Source of the DNA: Aplidium turbinatum
Taxonomy: Eukaryota; Chordata; Ascidiacea; Aplousobranchia; Polyclinidae
DNA: 64,000 nucleotides
Assembly: GCA_918807975.1 (NCBI GenBank)
Contig: OU964921.1
Coordinates: 26,934,498-26,998,497, forward strand
Direction of reading: 5' to 3'
Below, piece by piece: positions 40,101-45,305 of the stretch (position 1 is its first letter; every line of letters begins with the position of its first letter). The notes beneath the pieces were generated by a model. That model worked only from the letters and a program-made list of their open reading frames with translations. It was not told where the DNA came from and did no database searches. A program made the translations under genes and the position numbers.

Positions 40101-42949
40101 CCGTCTGAGCTTTCCAGCTAATGCATGCTATCGTTATTGTGTGCGATAATGCGATTACGCTGTTGGTCTCATGCAATAGCCTACCTCCTGTGTTTTTCAA
40201 GATGCAAACTTACAATAGAATAAATGTACAAACCATACTTGTAGCCTATGCACAAACTAGATTTAGTCTACAACATTCTTTTTAATTTTCTTCACTCTTC
40301 AATATTTTACAGCTTTATTTCTGTTTTAATGACAAGATCAAAAAGTTTTTTTTGAGGACGCAACGGTTAAATCATCATCAGTCATCACCTAATGATAACT
40401 TATAGAAATCAGAGTGGAAATGTGGTGAACATTTTCCGATGGACGTTATTGAGTAAAGCAGGTGATTTTTTTCCGGGGTTATTAACAGGGTTGCATTTTT
40501 GAAGGAGGATTTTACATGGGGAATATTTACCTACATTCTGCCTATCGTATCACATGAACAAATTCAGGAACGTGTTAAACCAGGGGTCACCAACCTTTTT
40601 TGCATGCGGGCCACTTTGGCACTTAGGAGAGCTGTGGCGGGCCGCACTAATAAAATTTTAGGTAGGTTGACTCTTATGCTAGAAATGAACGCATTTCGTA
40701 CCTAGTATTCAGCGTTACATGTTGTTACTATTTATCTTAGAATACCGCAGCAACAAAATTAGTCGAACAACGCTACTGCCAGACCAAGCTCCTTTAACAA
40801 CACTTTTGACTTCTTTAACAATGTCTAATAAACGAGGCCACTTGTTTTGCGCACTTGTAGCGAGGCGAACGGTTTCATTAGAATATTTATCGCCAAGCAA
40901 GAGTGATGTTGTCACTTCGCTTCACAAAAGATACCTTGCAATTAACAGTTTCAGTAACCAAAGAAATGTTTGACACATCGCAATACAGGCAACAACAATG
41001 ACCTGCTATGCTGCTAACATATCAGCGAAAAATAGGCTTCAATAACAGGGAGAAAGAAACTAGGCACCATGAAACAAACGCTTGTAGAAATCACCGAAAA
41101 AACGTTTCTATCGTAACTCATGAACGGTGTTCCCTCTAAAAAAGCAATGAGTTGGTTTTTCATCTTTTTGTGAGAGTCTATAAAACCGTATTTCTTGATT
41201 GTTAGACAACTGTCACTTAAGGTGCTTATCAGCATGACAAGAATTGTTGATTAACATCATTTCGCAGTACCAAACTAAATATTTTCATAATACAACCAGA
41301 AGTTGTCTTATGAAAATACAACCATAATACAACCAGAAGTAATACAACCAACACCTGTCAGAAGATATTGCATTTTCTTGATACAACCAGAAAATGTGTT
41401 TAAATTTGTATAAAATATTTTGCCAATTTATTATAAATTGAGTTGGCATACCGGCCTATTTTGCTAACAAAAACTTGCTTAACCGGAACACTGTTCGTGA
41501 AACACAATAACGGTGAAACGCACGCTAGTGTTTACATGACACTTACAAACTTAAAATAAGCAACCCTATGCTCACAGACAATTTCGGAATTCGAAAACAG
41601 ACGTTTTAATCAACCACTGGGACAGTGTGGCTGGACATCGCATTGGAATAACTTTAAGCGACCCCCGCCTAGAACTACAATCTGAATGGTCGGTCGGTGG
41701 AATCGCATGCAAAGCGAAAATATGCTTCCCGGAAAGTATTTTTTACCTTCATGCTCATTGACTCCTCAAGAAAAGTATTTTTGGTTATACTTGTACGCTG
41801 ATACCTTCCGCGGGCCGCAGCGATACAGCGTGGCGGCCGCATACGGCCCGCGGGCCGCCATTTGGTGACCCCTGTATTAAACCATTCAAGGCTTTGCCAC
41901 CTTTTTTCGTTTGAGCAGATGTAGCATATCCCTTATTGTAGTTAGCACAATATTTTTCGTTCCGGGCACGTTAATTATAAAAAATAAAATAATACGATAT
42001 AATTTTATTGCATCTTAAAGTAACTTAGACTTTTTACAAAGGTCTTAGCAGTACTGCCAGACACTTCCGGATAAATTTCTCTATTGTTTCTGTGCAAATT
42101 TCCCGAGTTCAACTGTATTTCATCTACACTTTTCTACCAAAAGTCAAATCCAAGACTGGTTCTGCAACGAAATCTCAAACAAAACAGTTTTTTGAGCCTA
42201 TGTTATTTATATCTCTACAAAAGGGGCACGAGTGCTCAAAGAAAAGTTATTGGCTTCTCATTTGAGTGTTACGTTTTTCGTTTTCAATGCCAAATCTAAC
42301 TGATATCGTTGTTGTAGGCTGAGTATCATAATATAGGCTGTGAACCAATGGGTGTGTTTCTTGAAATGAAAATGATTAGGCTAAAATAGAACAGGATAAT
42401 TTTAAAATATGCCAGTTTCGAACAACCCCAGACCACCACTTCATCTGGTCCAGATCTTTATTGGATCATGTATGGATCTGACAATATTTACCAGATCTGG
42501 ACCAGATAAAGTGGCTAGCATAAAGAAATTGCATTCCCATGAAAATGTTAAATTAAAAAGAATTTATTATAGGTTATCGAATTAAATAATAACATGAATT
42601 ATTATTTAATGTTCGTTGCAAGCTTATTCTAGATCTTTAACATCAAACAACAAAGCTTTACAACCTCTGTGCCTGTCATGACTGAATCGGTCTCATTATC
42701 GCTTCCGCTGTAGAAAGTAGAGTCTTCATCAGAATCACAAGCTTTACGGTGAGAACCTTCACCACCGGCTGCATGAGTAAAGGATGATGTTTTCAAAGAT
42801 CCTGCTGATCCAGACTTTCTCCGCTTGGCTTTCCCTTTCCAGTCAATTGGCTTTCCGGTCTGATCGGGATTGCGTTTTTTCTTCACAAGAAATTTTTTCG
42901 TCTTCCCATGCTTTTCCTTCCCCGTGAATTTCTGCTCCGTATCTTCCAT
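1023..42949 (-). CDS. Nebulin-like giant muscle protein gene, 5' part (27 exons, incomplete at the left edge)
   Basis: Nebulin-type proteins lie along actin thin filaments of striated muscle and bind actin through repeated modules of about 35 residues with an SDxxYK-like motif. Here 27 minus-strand exons, each flanked by AG and GT, encode such modules: they start with xxYK, xYKxDW or xYQKQ and end with ASD, TRD or LASS. Phases agree at every junction from 42662 to 1023. After a candidate N-terminal exon and one short module exon come four super-repeats of 258, 253, 255 and 255 residues, close to the roughly 245-residue seven-module super-repeat of vertebrate nebulin. No SH3 or LIM domain is seen, as expected because the 3' end is outside the window. 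The gene is split by heavily transposon-filled introns. Family assignment is firm; orthology to nebulin rather than another nebulin-repeat protein is inferred from the super-repeat. Confidence 0.88.
1319..1377. repeat. Short inverted repeat
   Basis: TTGGAGACTCCCAA and TTGGGGAGTCTCCAA face each other about 28 bases apart. No target duplication is visible; possibly a worn MITE core. Confidence 0.4.
1644..1960 (+). mobile_element. tRNA-derived SINE, copy 1
   Basis: The head has a pol III A box (TAGCTCAATTGGTTA) and B box (GGTTCGACTC), as in tRNA-derived SINEs. The body is shared with 45306-46205 and, more distantly, 48834-49120. It ends in an AATC tandem tail after the shared AGTCCGAGGATAAAG. 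It lies in the intron between exons 26 and 27, antisense to the gene. It is not a working tRNA gene: the fold is lost past the B box. Confidence 0.85.
2446..2608 (-). CDS. Nebulin-like exon 26, super-repeat 4 modules 5-6 (163 nt)
   Basis: INYKNEYEKNRGRNHTEISE, then SKELRPVQSKKLYTEQSK and ends VKVGS plus one base. The first part matches exon 20; the VGS ending matches exon 14. Confidence 0.92.
2824..2928 (-). CDS. Nebulin-like exon 25, super-repeat 4 module 4 (35 codons)
   Basis: STYKEGYEQSKTMNNFVVTD to KDGKSISG. Acceptor CTATTTCTAG, donor GTAAGT, phase 0. Confidence 0.91.
3137..3244 (-). CDS. Nebulin-like exon 24, super-repeat 4 module 3 (36 codons)
   Basis: AAYIEDWEYEKQNICFPIHI, then TPEYEAASDVKQATRD. 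Acceptor ACGTGGGCAG, donor GTAAGT, phase 0. Confidence 0.93.
3592..3711 (-). CDS. Nebulin-like exon 23, super-repeat 4 module 2 (40 codons)
   Basis: IEYQKQRQEVINAYRGFQTM, then DHPVVQNGIKASELASK. I chose the GTGAGA donor rather than the nearby GTAAAG because only GTGAGA keeps phase 0 and the 120-nt length of exon 17. Confidence 0.9.
3861..3965 (-). CDS. Nebulin-like exon 22, super-repeat 4 module 1 (35 codons)
   Basis: AEYVKDAEKEMHQHKLPVDA, then PEFIRANENAKVASD. Acceptor GCTTGTAG, donor GTAAGT, phase 0. Confidence 0.92.
4594..4757 (-). CDS. Nebulin-like exon 21, super-repeat 3 modules 6-7 (164 nt)
   Basis: VQEVAHAVTTQKMASAHL, then YKKEYKEEIVGKGPVDPAI and ends KLASS. Acceptor GTTTTGGTTAG, donor GTAAGT. 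Confidence 0.93.
5213..5375 (-). CDS. Nebulin-like exon 20, super-repeat 3 modules 5-6 (163 nt)
   Basis: NTYKEEYEKNRGRNHTEIPE, then SKELRPVQSKKVYTHEAK and ends ITFNA plus one base. The donor is GTTTGC. Its upstream two-thirds is nearly identical in nucleotides to exon 26, while its last 10 codons differ. Confidence 0.92.
5376..6979. other. Intron between exons 19 and 20
   Basis: 1.6 kb with no recognisable element. A small facing pair (GGTGAGTGGTGACTATA / TATCAGTCACCAG) near 6332-6373 is too weak to call. Confidence 0.4.
6980..7084 (-). CDS. Nebulin-like exon 19, super-repeat 3 module 4 (35 codons)
   Basis: ANYKEKYNRLKKQNKFRVTD to EQKKLSD. Acceptor TTTGTTTCAG, donor GTAAGT, phase 0. Confidence 0.91.
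7735..7842 (-). CDS. Nebulin-like exon 18, super-repeat 3 module 3 (36 codons)
   Basis: VSYKEDWESDKQNIYYPVHI, then TPGYEAASDVKKVQSE. Donor GTATGA, acceptor TTTTCGCAG, phase 0. Confidence 0.92.
8600..8989. mobile_element. MITE with roughly 28-bp inverted ends, superfamily unclear
   Basis: The left end GATACGGCCTGATTTGTCAC and the right end (reverse complement GATGCGGCCTGATTTGTCAC) match for about 28 bases with one mismatch. No clear target duplication flanks them. The interior has a CAGACTGTTA hairpin and no coding. Confidence 0.7.
9212..9672 (+). mobile_element. Penelope-like (PLE) reverse-transcriptase fragment with an inverted duplication
   Basis: The plus strand near 9420-9470 encodes QIDGVAMGSPLAPTIS, followed downstream by NSQHKNIKFNLVYQTGN, both typical of Penelope-like reverse transcriptases. 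The stretch 9212-9370 is largely the reverse complement of 9372-9577, so one part of the element is present twice head to head. It is a short, broken retroelement relic in the intron between exons 17 and 18. Confidence 0.7.
9782..9901 (-). CDS. Nebulin-like exon 17, super-repeat 3 module 2 (40 codons)
   Basis: IQYQKQKRSVIDAYRGFQTM, then DHPVVQQGIKAAEVRDQ. Acceptor ATTTTGTAG, donor GTACGA, phase 0. The intron before it holds a hAT element. Confidence 0.92.
9944..10929. mobile_element. Non-autonomous hAT element, TSD TTCTTGAA
   Basis: The ends CAGCGATTCTCAACCGGGGG and GGTTGAGAACCACTC are inverted and flanked by a perfect 8-bp duplication TTCTTGAA (9936-9943 and 10930-10937), diagnostic of hAT. 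No transposase. A second hAT-like start (CAGTGATTCTTAAACTG) at 10095 and a facing pair TGCCTTAGTC / GACTAAGGCA (about 10290-10503) hint at further insertions. Confidence 0.9.
11199..11303 (-). CDS. Nebulin-like exon 16, super-repeat 3 module 1 (35 codons)
   Basis: AVYTKYAEEMMQHHDLPGDA, then PEFIRAKENAKIASD. Very close to exon 22. Donor GTAAGT, phase 0. Confidence 0.92.
11455..11846. mobile_element. Foldback element built of short CGACAATTTATCGAA units, TSD ATTAACCCG
   Basis: The left arm repeats CGACAGTTTATCGAA-type 15-20-mers; the right arm carries their reverse complement (TTCGATAAACTGTCG). The roughly 90-bp centre is TTAGGGG-rich. A 9-bp duplication ATTAACCCG sits at 11446-11454 and 11847-11855. 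No coding. The 9-bp duplication suggests a Mutator-like mobiliser, by inference. Confidence 0.8.
12367..12530 (-). CDS. Nebulin-like exon 15, super-repeat 2 modules 6-7 (164 nt)
   Basis: Starts by completing the D codon: AQELTHAISAQRSASPHP, then YKKQYKEEIVGKGPVDPAI and ends ELASS. Acceptor ACTCTTACAG, donor GTAAGC. Confidence 0.93.
12531..13716. other. Intron between exons 14 and 15
   Basis: 1.2 kb, AT-rich, with no element or coding that I can support. Confidence 0.4.
13717..13879 (-). CDS. Nebulin-like exon 14, super-repeat 2 modules 5-6 (163 nt)
   Basis: Starts VKYKESFEKSKGRNHSKIS, continues SKELRPWQSKKLYAEKSK and ends VNVGS plus one base, so the next codon (GAT) is split. Donor GTTGGC is non-consensus beyond GT. 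Confidence 0.92.
14353..14460 (-). CDS. Nebulin-like exon 13, super-repeat 2 module 4 (36 codons)
   Basis: TSYKEEFEKTKVQNKFLPTD to LEDARSD, one codon longer than exons 19 and 25. Donor GTGAGC, phase 0. Confidence 0.9.
14461..15551. other. Intron between exons 12 and 13
   Basis: 1.1 kb. Only a small hairpin (AAGTTGATGATTTG / AATCATCAACTT, about 15348-15379) is noticed. Confidence 0.4.
15552..15659 (-). CDS. Nebulin-like exon 12, super-repeat 2 module 3 (36 codons)
   Basis: KAYKEDWEYDKQNIYYPVHI, then TPSYEAASDVRKATCD. Nearly the same peptide as exons 18 and 24. Acceptor GTTTGCAG, donor GTAAGT, phase 0. Confidence 0.93.
16087..16200 (-). CDS. Nebulin-like exon 11, super-repeat 2 module 2 (38 codons)
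   Basis: KNYKVQKTKAISDFQGYQRM, then DHPVVQRAKATSRDE. It is two codons shorter than exons 17 and 23. Donor GTAAGT, acceptor TTCCTACAG, phase 0. Confidence 0.9.
17794..18834 (-). pseudogene. piggyBac A transposase, C-terminal two-thirds
   Basis: piggyBac transposases cut and paste at TTAA with a DDD catalytic triad. Reading leftwards from 18720: SLPIDEQLFPMKN (first Asp), MPNKPDKFGMKFWVLAE, then GRYHVTTVNFFSRVNLAGLL, where the second catalytic Asp of TxDNFF is Val (GTT), then ITIVGTVRANSK, NNVAVDMFDQMAK (third Asp) and a SRRDF..L C-terminal region. A stop interrupts the part near 18770. The N-terminal third is absent: piggyBac B begins at 18835, and the remnant on its other side (25072-25384) is non-coding. 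Dead copy. Confidence 0.88.
19575..21405 (+). pseudogene. piggyBac B transposase
   Basis: An acidic N-terminus (SDESGNVNDEDSANEDEG) is followed by the piggyBac domain: ITPFTRRMYWERRDD (about 20425), YAAVDESMIYYFGPPP (first Asp, 20633), VVCDNPFKNLDFIDLL (second Asp, 20878), GYVDLLDN (third Asp, 21195) and IRSRNRNWYRGVYNWILN. All three catalytic Asp positions are present. Frames shift at least four times and stops occur, so it is dead. The C-terminal tail is cut by element X after IRSGV; the reading resumes past 24697 only briefly. Confidence 0.88.
21478..22347. mobile_element. hAT MITE Y (innermost level), TSD ATCCAATT
   Basis: It begins CAGTAACGTATTTAG and ends TTGGCTATGCTACTG, with a perfect duplication ATCCAATT at 21470-21477 and 22348-22355. 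It is the reverse-orientation relative of Y2 at 58532-59276 along most of its length. No coding. Confidence 0.92.
23965..24460. repeat. Three diverged tandem units of about 160 bp inside element X
   Basis: Units start near 23967 (GATCCGGCCCCTTAAA), 24137 (ACCTGGACCCCTC) and 24295 (ATCCGGGCCCTTTAAA). Each contains GGAAGTAACATG or GAAAGTAACATG and a TTTGGTACATGG-like or TTTGATACATAG-like close. Confidence 0.75.
26091..26192 (-). CDS. Nebulin-like exon 10, super-repeat 2 module 1 (34 codons)
   Basis: VEYNKEADKAKSKYTIS, then DAPEFVRAKSVATLSD. The DAPEF(I/V)RA block is shared with exons 16 and 22. Acceptor AATTTCAG, donor GTAAGT, phase 0. The intron after it contains the five-level transposon nest. 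Confidence 0.9.
26359..26493 (-). CDS. Nebulin-like exon 9, super-repeat 1 module 7 (45 codons)
   Basis: Contains WYKADFKKDIIGKSGPADI, the counterpart of YKKQYKEEIVGKGPVDPAI in exons 15, 21 and 27, then NYPELQQARKA..FASK. Acceptor ACCCGCAG, donor GTCTGT, phase 0. It lacks the N-terminal D-x-QE segment of the later 164-nt exons. Confidence 0.9.
26827..27018. mobile_element. Tc1/mariner-type MITE (192 bp), TA target
   Basis: The ends GGGTGACCATTTTTCGGGTG and the reverse complement of the right end, TGGTGATTATTTTTTTGGGT, are inverted and flanked by TA on both sides. GGGTGTTCAC recurs inside both arms. It lies in the intron between exons 8 and 9. Confidence 0.65.
27293..27376 (-). CDS. Nebulin-like exon 8, super-repeat 1 module 6 (28 codons)
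   Basis: The shortest coding exon seen: QAYTAEARKLWEKYNL to AQAIK. Donor GTAGCC, acceptor TTTCAACAG, phase 0. Its module counterpart in later super-repeats spans the boundary between the 163-nt and 164-nt exons. Confidence 0.82.
27736..27843 (-). CDS. Nebulin-like exon 7, super-repeat 1 module 5 (36 codons)
   Basis: Begins NEYKAAYERNKVLGFTSV and ends SLRNATNY. In super-repeats 2-4 this module forms the first part of a fused 163-nt exon; here it is an exon by itself. Acceptor CATACCAG, donor GTAAGT, phase 0. Confidence 0.88.
28039..28146 (-). CDS. Nebulin-like exon 6, super-repeat 1 module 4 (36 codons)
   Basis: Begins KSYKAEGMKTLQNVHFD and ends NLKIRSD. Acceptor CAATGTTAG, donor GTAAGT, phase 0. 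Corresponds to exons 13, 19 and 25. Confidence 0.88.
28418..28525 (-). CDS. Nebulin-like exon 5, super-repeat 1 module 3 (36 codons)
   Basis: Begins KKYKEDWEYDKNYICFPA and ends AQRNASD, matching the YKEDWE..DKQNI module of exons 12, 18 and 24. Donor GTACGT, acceptor TTTTGCAG, phase 0. Confidence 0.9.
28526..29226. other. Intron between exons 4 and 5
   Basis: 700 bp. The 121-codon plus-strand open frame at 28771-29136 is hydrophobic by composition and has no recognisable domain; I treat it as chance. Confidence 0.4.
29227..29343 (-). CDS. Nebulin-like exon 4, super-repeat 1 module 2 (39 codons)
   Basis: Acceptor GATTTCAG, donor GTCAGT, phase 0. It carries FKGFQQIPIEDHLDVQ, the counterpart of the (A/R)GFQTM..DHPVVQ block in exons 17 and 23, then IKASQLSD. 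The intron before it is 9.1 kb and full of transposons. Confidence 0.87.
29860..29923. repeat. Retroposon 3' fragment shared with 38700-38880
   Basis: It contains CAGGGAGACAACGAAACGAC, matching CAGGGAGACAACGAGACGAC at 38828. The shared block continues CATA. It is interrupted by the hAT MITE at 29924. Confidence 0.5.
29924..30220. mobile_element. hAT MITE (297 bp), TSD TATAGGGC
   Basis: The right end CTGACTACGCCCCTG is a standard hAT terminus and the left end CAGCACAAAATTTG is worn. The perfect duplication TATAGGGC at 29916-29923 and 30221-30228 defines the insertion. Confidence 0.82.
30229..31291. other. Intron stretch with a possible PLE tail
   Basis: Mostly featureless. At 31095-31125, ACCGACGTTTCGCTCTAATTC is the reverse complement of the GA(A)ACGTCGGnAAT motif often seen at the 3' side of Penelope-like elements and also present in the palindrome at 37118; weak support only. 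Confidence 0.35.
31368..31446. repeat. 38-bp tandem duplication in the Q transposase
   Basis: The unit CAACCATTGAATAACCTCAT...CTCT occurs twice in a row with two differences. At 38 bp it shifts the reading frame, consistent with the frame being open only after it. Confidence 0.8.
31433..32064 (+). pseudogene. hAT transposase C-terminal half (ZBED5/SCAND3/FAM200-like)
   Basis: Recognisable in order: LNTLNLKLQGKNINII, FIAKLDFWKSRIEQGN, LKAEFIKYFPDLDEKRETW, RNPFQCEVVNIFEEGQEEF, FEELELESFWANYLPVYPLI, then YLCEAAFSALVPIKTKYRN and KKQCQVSH at the natural stop (32062). This includes the hAT dimerisation region. A stop near 31625 and a small insertion near 31905 break the frame. The BED finger and the catalytic N-terminal half are missing. 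Confidence 0.9.
32190..32932. other. Intron stretch without a recognised element
   Basis: 740 bp between hAT elements Q and S; nothing supported. Confidence 0.4.
33235..33674. mobile_element. hAT MITE S2 inside S, TSD GCCTAGGC
   Basis: CAGGGCTACTCAACTGGCGG and TTAGTTGAGTAGCCTG are inverted. The duplication GCCTAGGC is perfect (33227-33234 and 33675-33682) and is itself a palindrome. Confidence 0.92.
33745..35091. mobile_element. hAT-like element S3 inside S, imperfect TSD ACAGCAGG/ACAGCAAA
   Basis: CAAGGGCGTCCGCA and TGCGGACGCTCTTA are inverted. Flanks ACAGCAGG (33737-33744) and ACAGCAAA (35092-35099) agree at six of eight bases. No transposase recognised. Confidence 0.75.
35374..35978. mobile_element. 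Small hAT element hosting another hAT
   Basis: CAGGGCCATAGC at the left faces GCTACGGCCCTG at the right, with flanks CATTCAAT and AAGTAAAT (five of eight). Inside, CCCACAGGTTGAAAACCCCTG at about 35500-35520 is a solitary terminus of yet another hAT family. Confidence 0.7.
35686..35967. mobile_element. hAT MITE (282 bp), TSD CTACGGCC
   Basis: CAGGCCCGGATTTAG and CTAAATCCGGCCCTG are inverted. The perfect duplication CTACGGCC lies at 35678-35685 and 35968-35975, inserted in the right end of the 35374 element. Confidence 0.92.
35979..37117. other. Intron stretch without a recognised element
   Basis: 1.1 kb, AT-rich; nothing supported beyond short AT runs and a CAGTGATCAGTCACTGATCAG palindromic motif near 36496. 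Confidence 0.4.
37118..37356. repeat. Perfect palindrome: 95-bp arms, 49-bp spacer
   Basis: By eye 37118-37212 and 37262-37356 are exact reverse complements. The arm contains TTTCCGACGTTTCGTCA, whose complement TGACGAAACGTCGGAAA resembles the 3' motif of Penelope-like retroelements. No coding. Confidence 0.9.
37433..38259. mobile_element. Foldback DNA transposon (827 bp, arms about 335 bp), TSD ACTGTACAAT
   Basis: It begins AGGGTGGTTCGTTTTTGAAC and ends GTTCAAAAACGAGCCACCCT. The arms run to about 37765 and from about 37920. A perfect 10-bp duplication ACTGTACAAT flanks it (37423-37432, 38260-38269). The long arms and 9-10-bp duplication fit a Mutator-like non-autonomous element; the superfamily is inferred. 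Confidence 0.9.
38452..38565 (-). CDS. Nebulin-like exon 3, super-repeat 1 module 1 (38 codons)
   Basis: Acceptor ATTTCCTAG, donor GTAAGG, phase 0. Starts LDYHHDMKKLQGVYNLD and ends KKASHLASK. The Y at position 3 and the ending A-S-K place it in the module family. Confidence 0.8.
38700..38880 (-). mobile_element. LINE-like 3' end with TTGA tail
   Basis: On the minus strand the sequence ends ACAAATAAAACATTGATTGA and continues in ATTGATTGA units, like 3' ends of CR1/L2-type LINEs. It shares CAGGGAGACAACGAGACGAC with 29890. Confidence 0.5.
38881..39719. other. Rest of the intron between exons 2 and 3
   Basis: No element or extra module exon seen. Confidence 0.4.
39720..39815 (-). CDS. Nebulin-like exon 2 (32 codons)
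   Basis: Acceptor TTTTACCAG, donor GTAAG, phase 0 at both ends. The peptide begins EYSYLDVEKIKSKPYM and ends KMSQTQSQ. This is a short, divergent module lying before the first super-repeat. Confidence 0.7.
40581..41874. mobile_element. Non-autonomous hAT (Charlie-type), TSD TGTTAAAC/TATTAAAC
   Basis: CAGGGGTCACCAACCTTTTT and CCATTTGGTGACCCCTG are inverted. Flanks match at seven of eight bases (40573-40580, 41875-41882). Subterminal CGGGCC and GGCCCGCGGGCC blocks are typical. No transposase. An ATACAACCAGAAG unit recurs near 41290-41390. Confidence 0.9.
41883..42661. other. Intron 1 remainder
   Basis: Contains a facing pair CATCTGGTCCAGATC / AGATCTGGACCAGAT at about 42440-42508. Nothing else seen. 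Confidence 0.4.
42662..42949 (-). CDS. Candidate first coding exon of the nebulin-like gene (96 codons)
   Basis: The open frame starts with an ATG at 42949 and ends at a GTAAAG donor in phase 0, compatible with the next module exon at 39720. The product is lysine-rich for about 50 residues (KKFLVKKKRNP, then KGKAKRRKSG) and then acidic and serine-rich (SDEDSTFYSGSDNETDS). There are no nebulin modules. Just upstream of the ATG is an AG that could be an acceptor, so a 5' untranslated exon may exist. It does not resemble the acidic N-terminus of vertebrate nebulin. It could belong to another transcript; the link rests on strand, phase and position. Confidence 0.5.
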
Positions 42950-44122
42950 CTTTCATGCAATGCAAAGCATACAGTAGTCTAGTGAAAGTGCAAAACAGTG
43001 TGCAATATGCATTATGAGATATGGTTCGTAACCTACCGTTAATGATGTGATATTTGGTTAATAACCTCAAACTAAAATACTTGGCTTTGATGTTACTGCA
43101 TGTAAGTAGGCTAAGTACTAGAGATGCAGCAATTAAACCCAAAATTTTATCCGCACACCGCACCGCAACTGCATCATCTATCCGCACACCGCAATTTGTC
43201 TGGAACTTTGACACTGCACCGCACCGCACACCGCAAATTACAAAATTTTCAAAAATTATTTTAACGCATTATTTTTTAGAAAGTCAAAAAGCACCCATGG
43301 CATATAACTGGTAACCTACCAGTACAGCTGTGCACTAATTGACTAGGCTAACCAGATCATATTCTCTTATCAGCAATGCATCTAAGTTCTAAGACATCGT
43401 GCTTTTTCAAATAGAATGTTTCTGGATCCAGTATCAGGACTTTTGAACACTTTTTGTAAGCAATAATGCAAATTGTAATGTCTCTGGCTGTATGAACTAC
43501 ACACACAAGAGTAAAACTTATAGCCTGAACTCACTGGGCTAACTGTTATAGTAACTAATGCGCAGTGACGATCGGTGAGGGAAAGCGAGGAAAGCAATGC
43601 TTACCTGAGCGAAAACTATGCAAAATATAATGACTGAATTCTAGGTTTAACTTCTTATTATTTTTATCACGTCTATTTTAACTAGAAAATTACTGTATTC
43701 GTGACTAGAATTACTCGTAACGCTTGTGAGTAGTCTAAGTCCTCACCAAACCGCATGTCTTGCCTATAAATGTCAATTAACGCAAACGCTTCTGTCAGAA
43801 ACAACCACTGAAGCTCCAGGTAAGCAACTATCAAAGTTGCTTTCCCAGGTTCAAAAATGTCAAAAAACGCCTTCGTTTTATCCAATCCTCAATCGTTTTG
43901 CAAAACGTCACCAGCTGCTTAGCCAATCAGATGTGTTATGGTTATGGTAAGGTAGAGCTGCTTGCCCAGTGATGTCAATGCGTACATTCGCTAGAGCGGC
44001 TAGACTAACTCGTCAGAATGGTCTCTCGTCACGGTACACAGCACAGCATGACAGCATCATAATACCAAAAAGCTTGTTGTTGTTTTTTGATGTCTTCTCG
44101 CCATGTACTTTAGCCTACTAGC

Positions 44123-45009
44123 CAGTAGTGCCATTCCTAGTGGTTTTCCACTAGATCTAGTGTTTTTCGGTTGCATCTAGTGTTGTAGTGTTTTTGTTTT
44201 TGCAATTTAGTGTTTGTTTTTAGCGATGTAGCGTTATGTTGGTGTGTATGAGTTTGGACAGTGTTTAAAGTAGCACACCTATTTTTTGTTTGGCTGCATC
44301 AATGTGTTTGTAGTGCTTTTCAAAGTGGATAGCGAGTTTTTTGTCTGGTTACATCCAATGATGACCAAATTTGAGATATTTAGCATAAATACTTTAAAAA
44401 ATACACACAAACAACTGTGAAAAGTGTTCAAAGTAGACTAAAGTAGGTTACGTAACCTACCTTATGGCAGGCTTACATTTCGTCAGCTTACTTTATGTAA
44501 GGCTTACATGGTAGGCTTACATTAGTCGCTTACGTTTAGACTGTGGATTGTAGTGGTAGAAAACGAGGCACCGGTTTACACTTGCTTATCACAGTAGGCT
44601 ATAGCCTACCGTATAGCCTAATCAAATCAAAGAGTGTACTCTTAATATCATACACTGCCAAGTTGACGAGTGTGGAGTTCTTAGACTACACTACCTCAAA
44701 GATTGTGAGTAATATTGCATTTTTAACAATATATTTGCAAAGGCCAAATTTGGGCAAATTTTGTTCGCCCCCCCAAAAAATGTTTTACTCTCCTACGGCT
44801 ATGACATCAGGGCTCTCACTTTTAAGGAAATTCAATTATATTTTGAAAATTTAAGGACTTTTAACACTCACTAACGCCATTGGCTGTCATTTTTAAACAT
44901 TATGCATGTAAATGATTGTGTATTTATGATACTAGTGTTTTTTCTGTGAATCTAGTGTTTTTTTCAGTCAAATCTAGTATTTTTCCATGACAAGAGAGTG
45001 GCAACACTG
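44123..45009. mobile_element. hAT element N inside O, TSD CTACTAGC/CTACTATC
   Basis: CAGTAGTGCCATTCC and AGAGTGGCAACACTG are inverted. Flanks agree at seven of eight (44115-44122, 45010-45017). Several CTAGTGTTTTT units lie near both ends. No transposase. Confidence 0.8.
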
Positions 45010-45305
45010 CTACTATCTTCCATAGTCATGCCTTTGCCCTTTTTACAGCGTTGCTATAACCATAGATATCTTACATAGATATCTATGATATAACGTTACT
45101 TCGCCAATGAACGTTCAGGTGCGGATGCAATATTTAGTTCGTTAAGCTTCTATACGCAGGAGGCAAACTTATCCAGCTTTTTGTTCAAATTGCTTGCGGT
45201 TGTAATGTTTAGGCCTAAGTGTTAGTTTTTGTAGTGTAGGCCTAACTGAATATCTGAGAATGAACATTCATGACGAATTAAACATTTATGCAACTATTAT
45301 TCCAT

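Noticed and set aside
42843-43229. 128-codon minus-strand frame overlapping the candidate first exon
   Set aside because: Different frame from the module-compatible one and crosses into the hAT O terminus.
43682-43885. 67-codon minus-strand frame inside hAT O
   Set aside because: No transposase motif recognised; too short to support.
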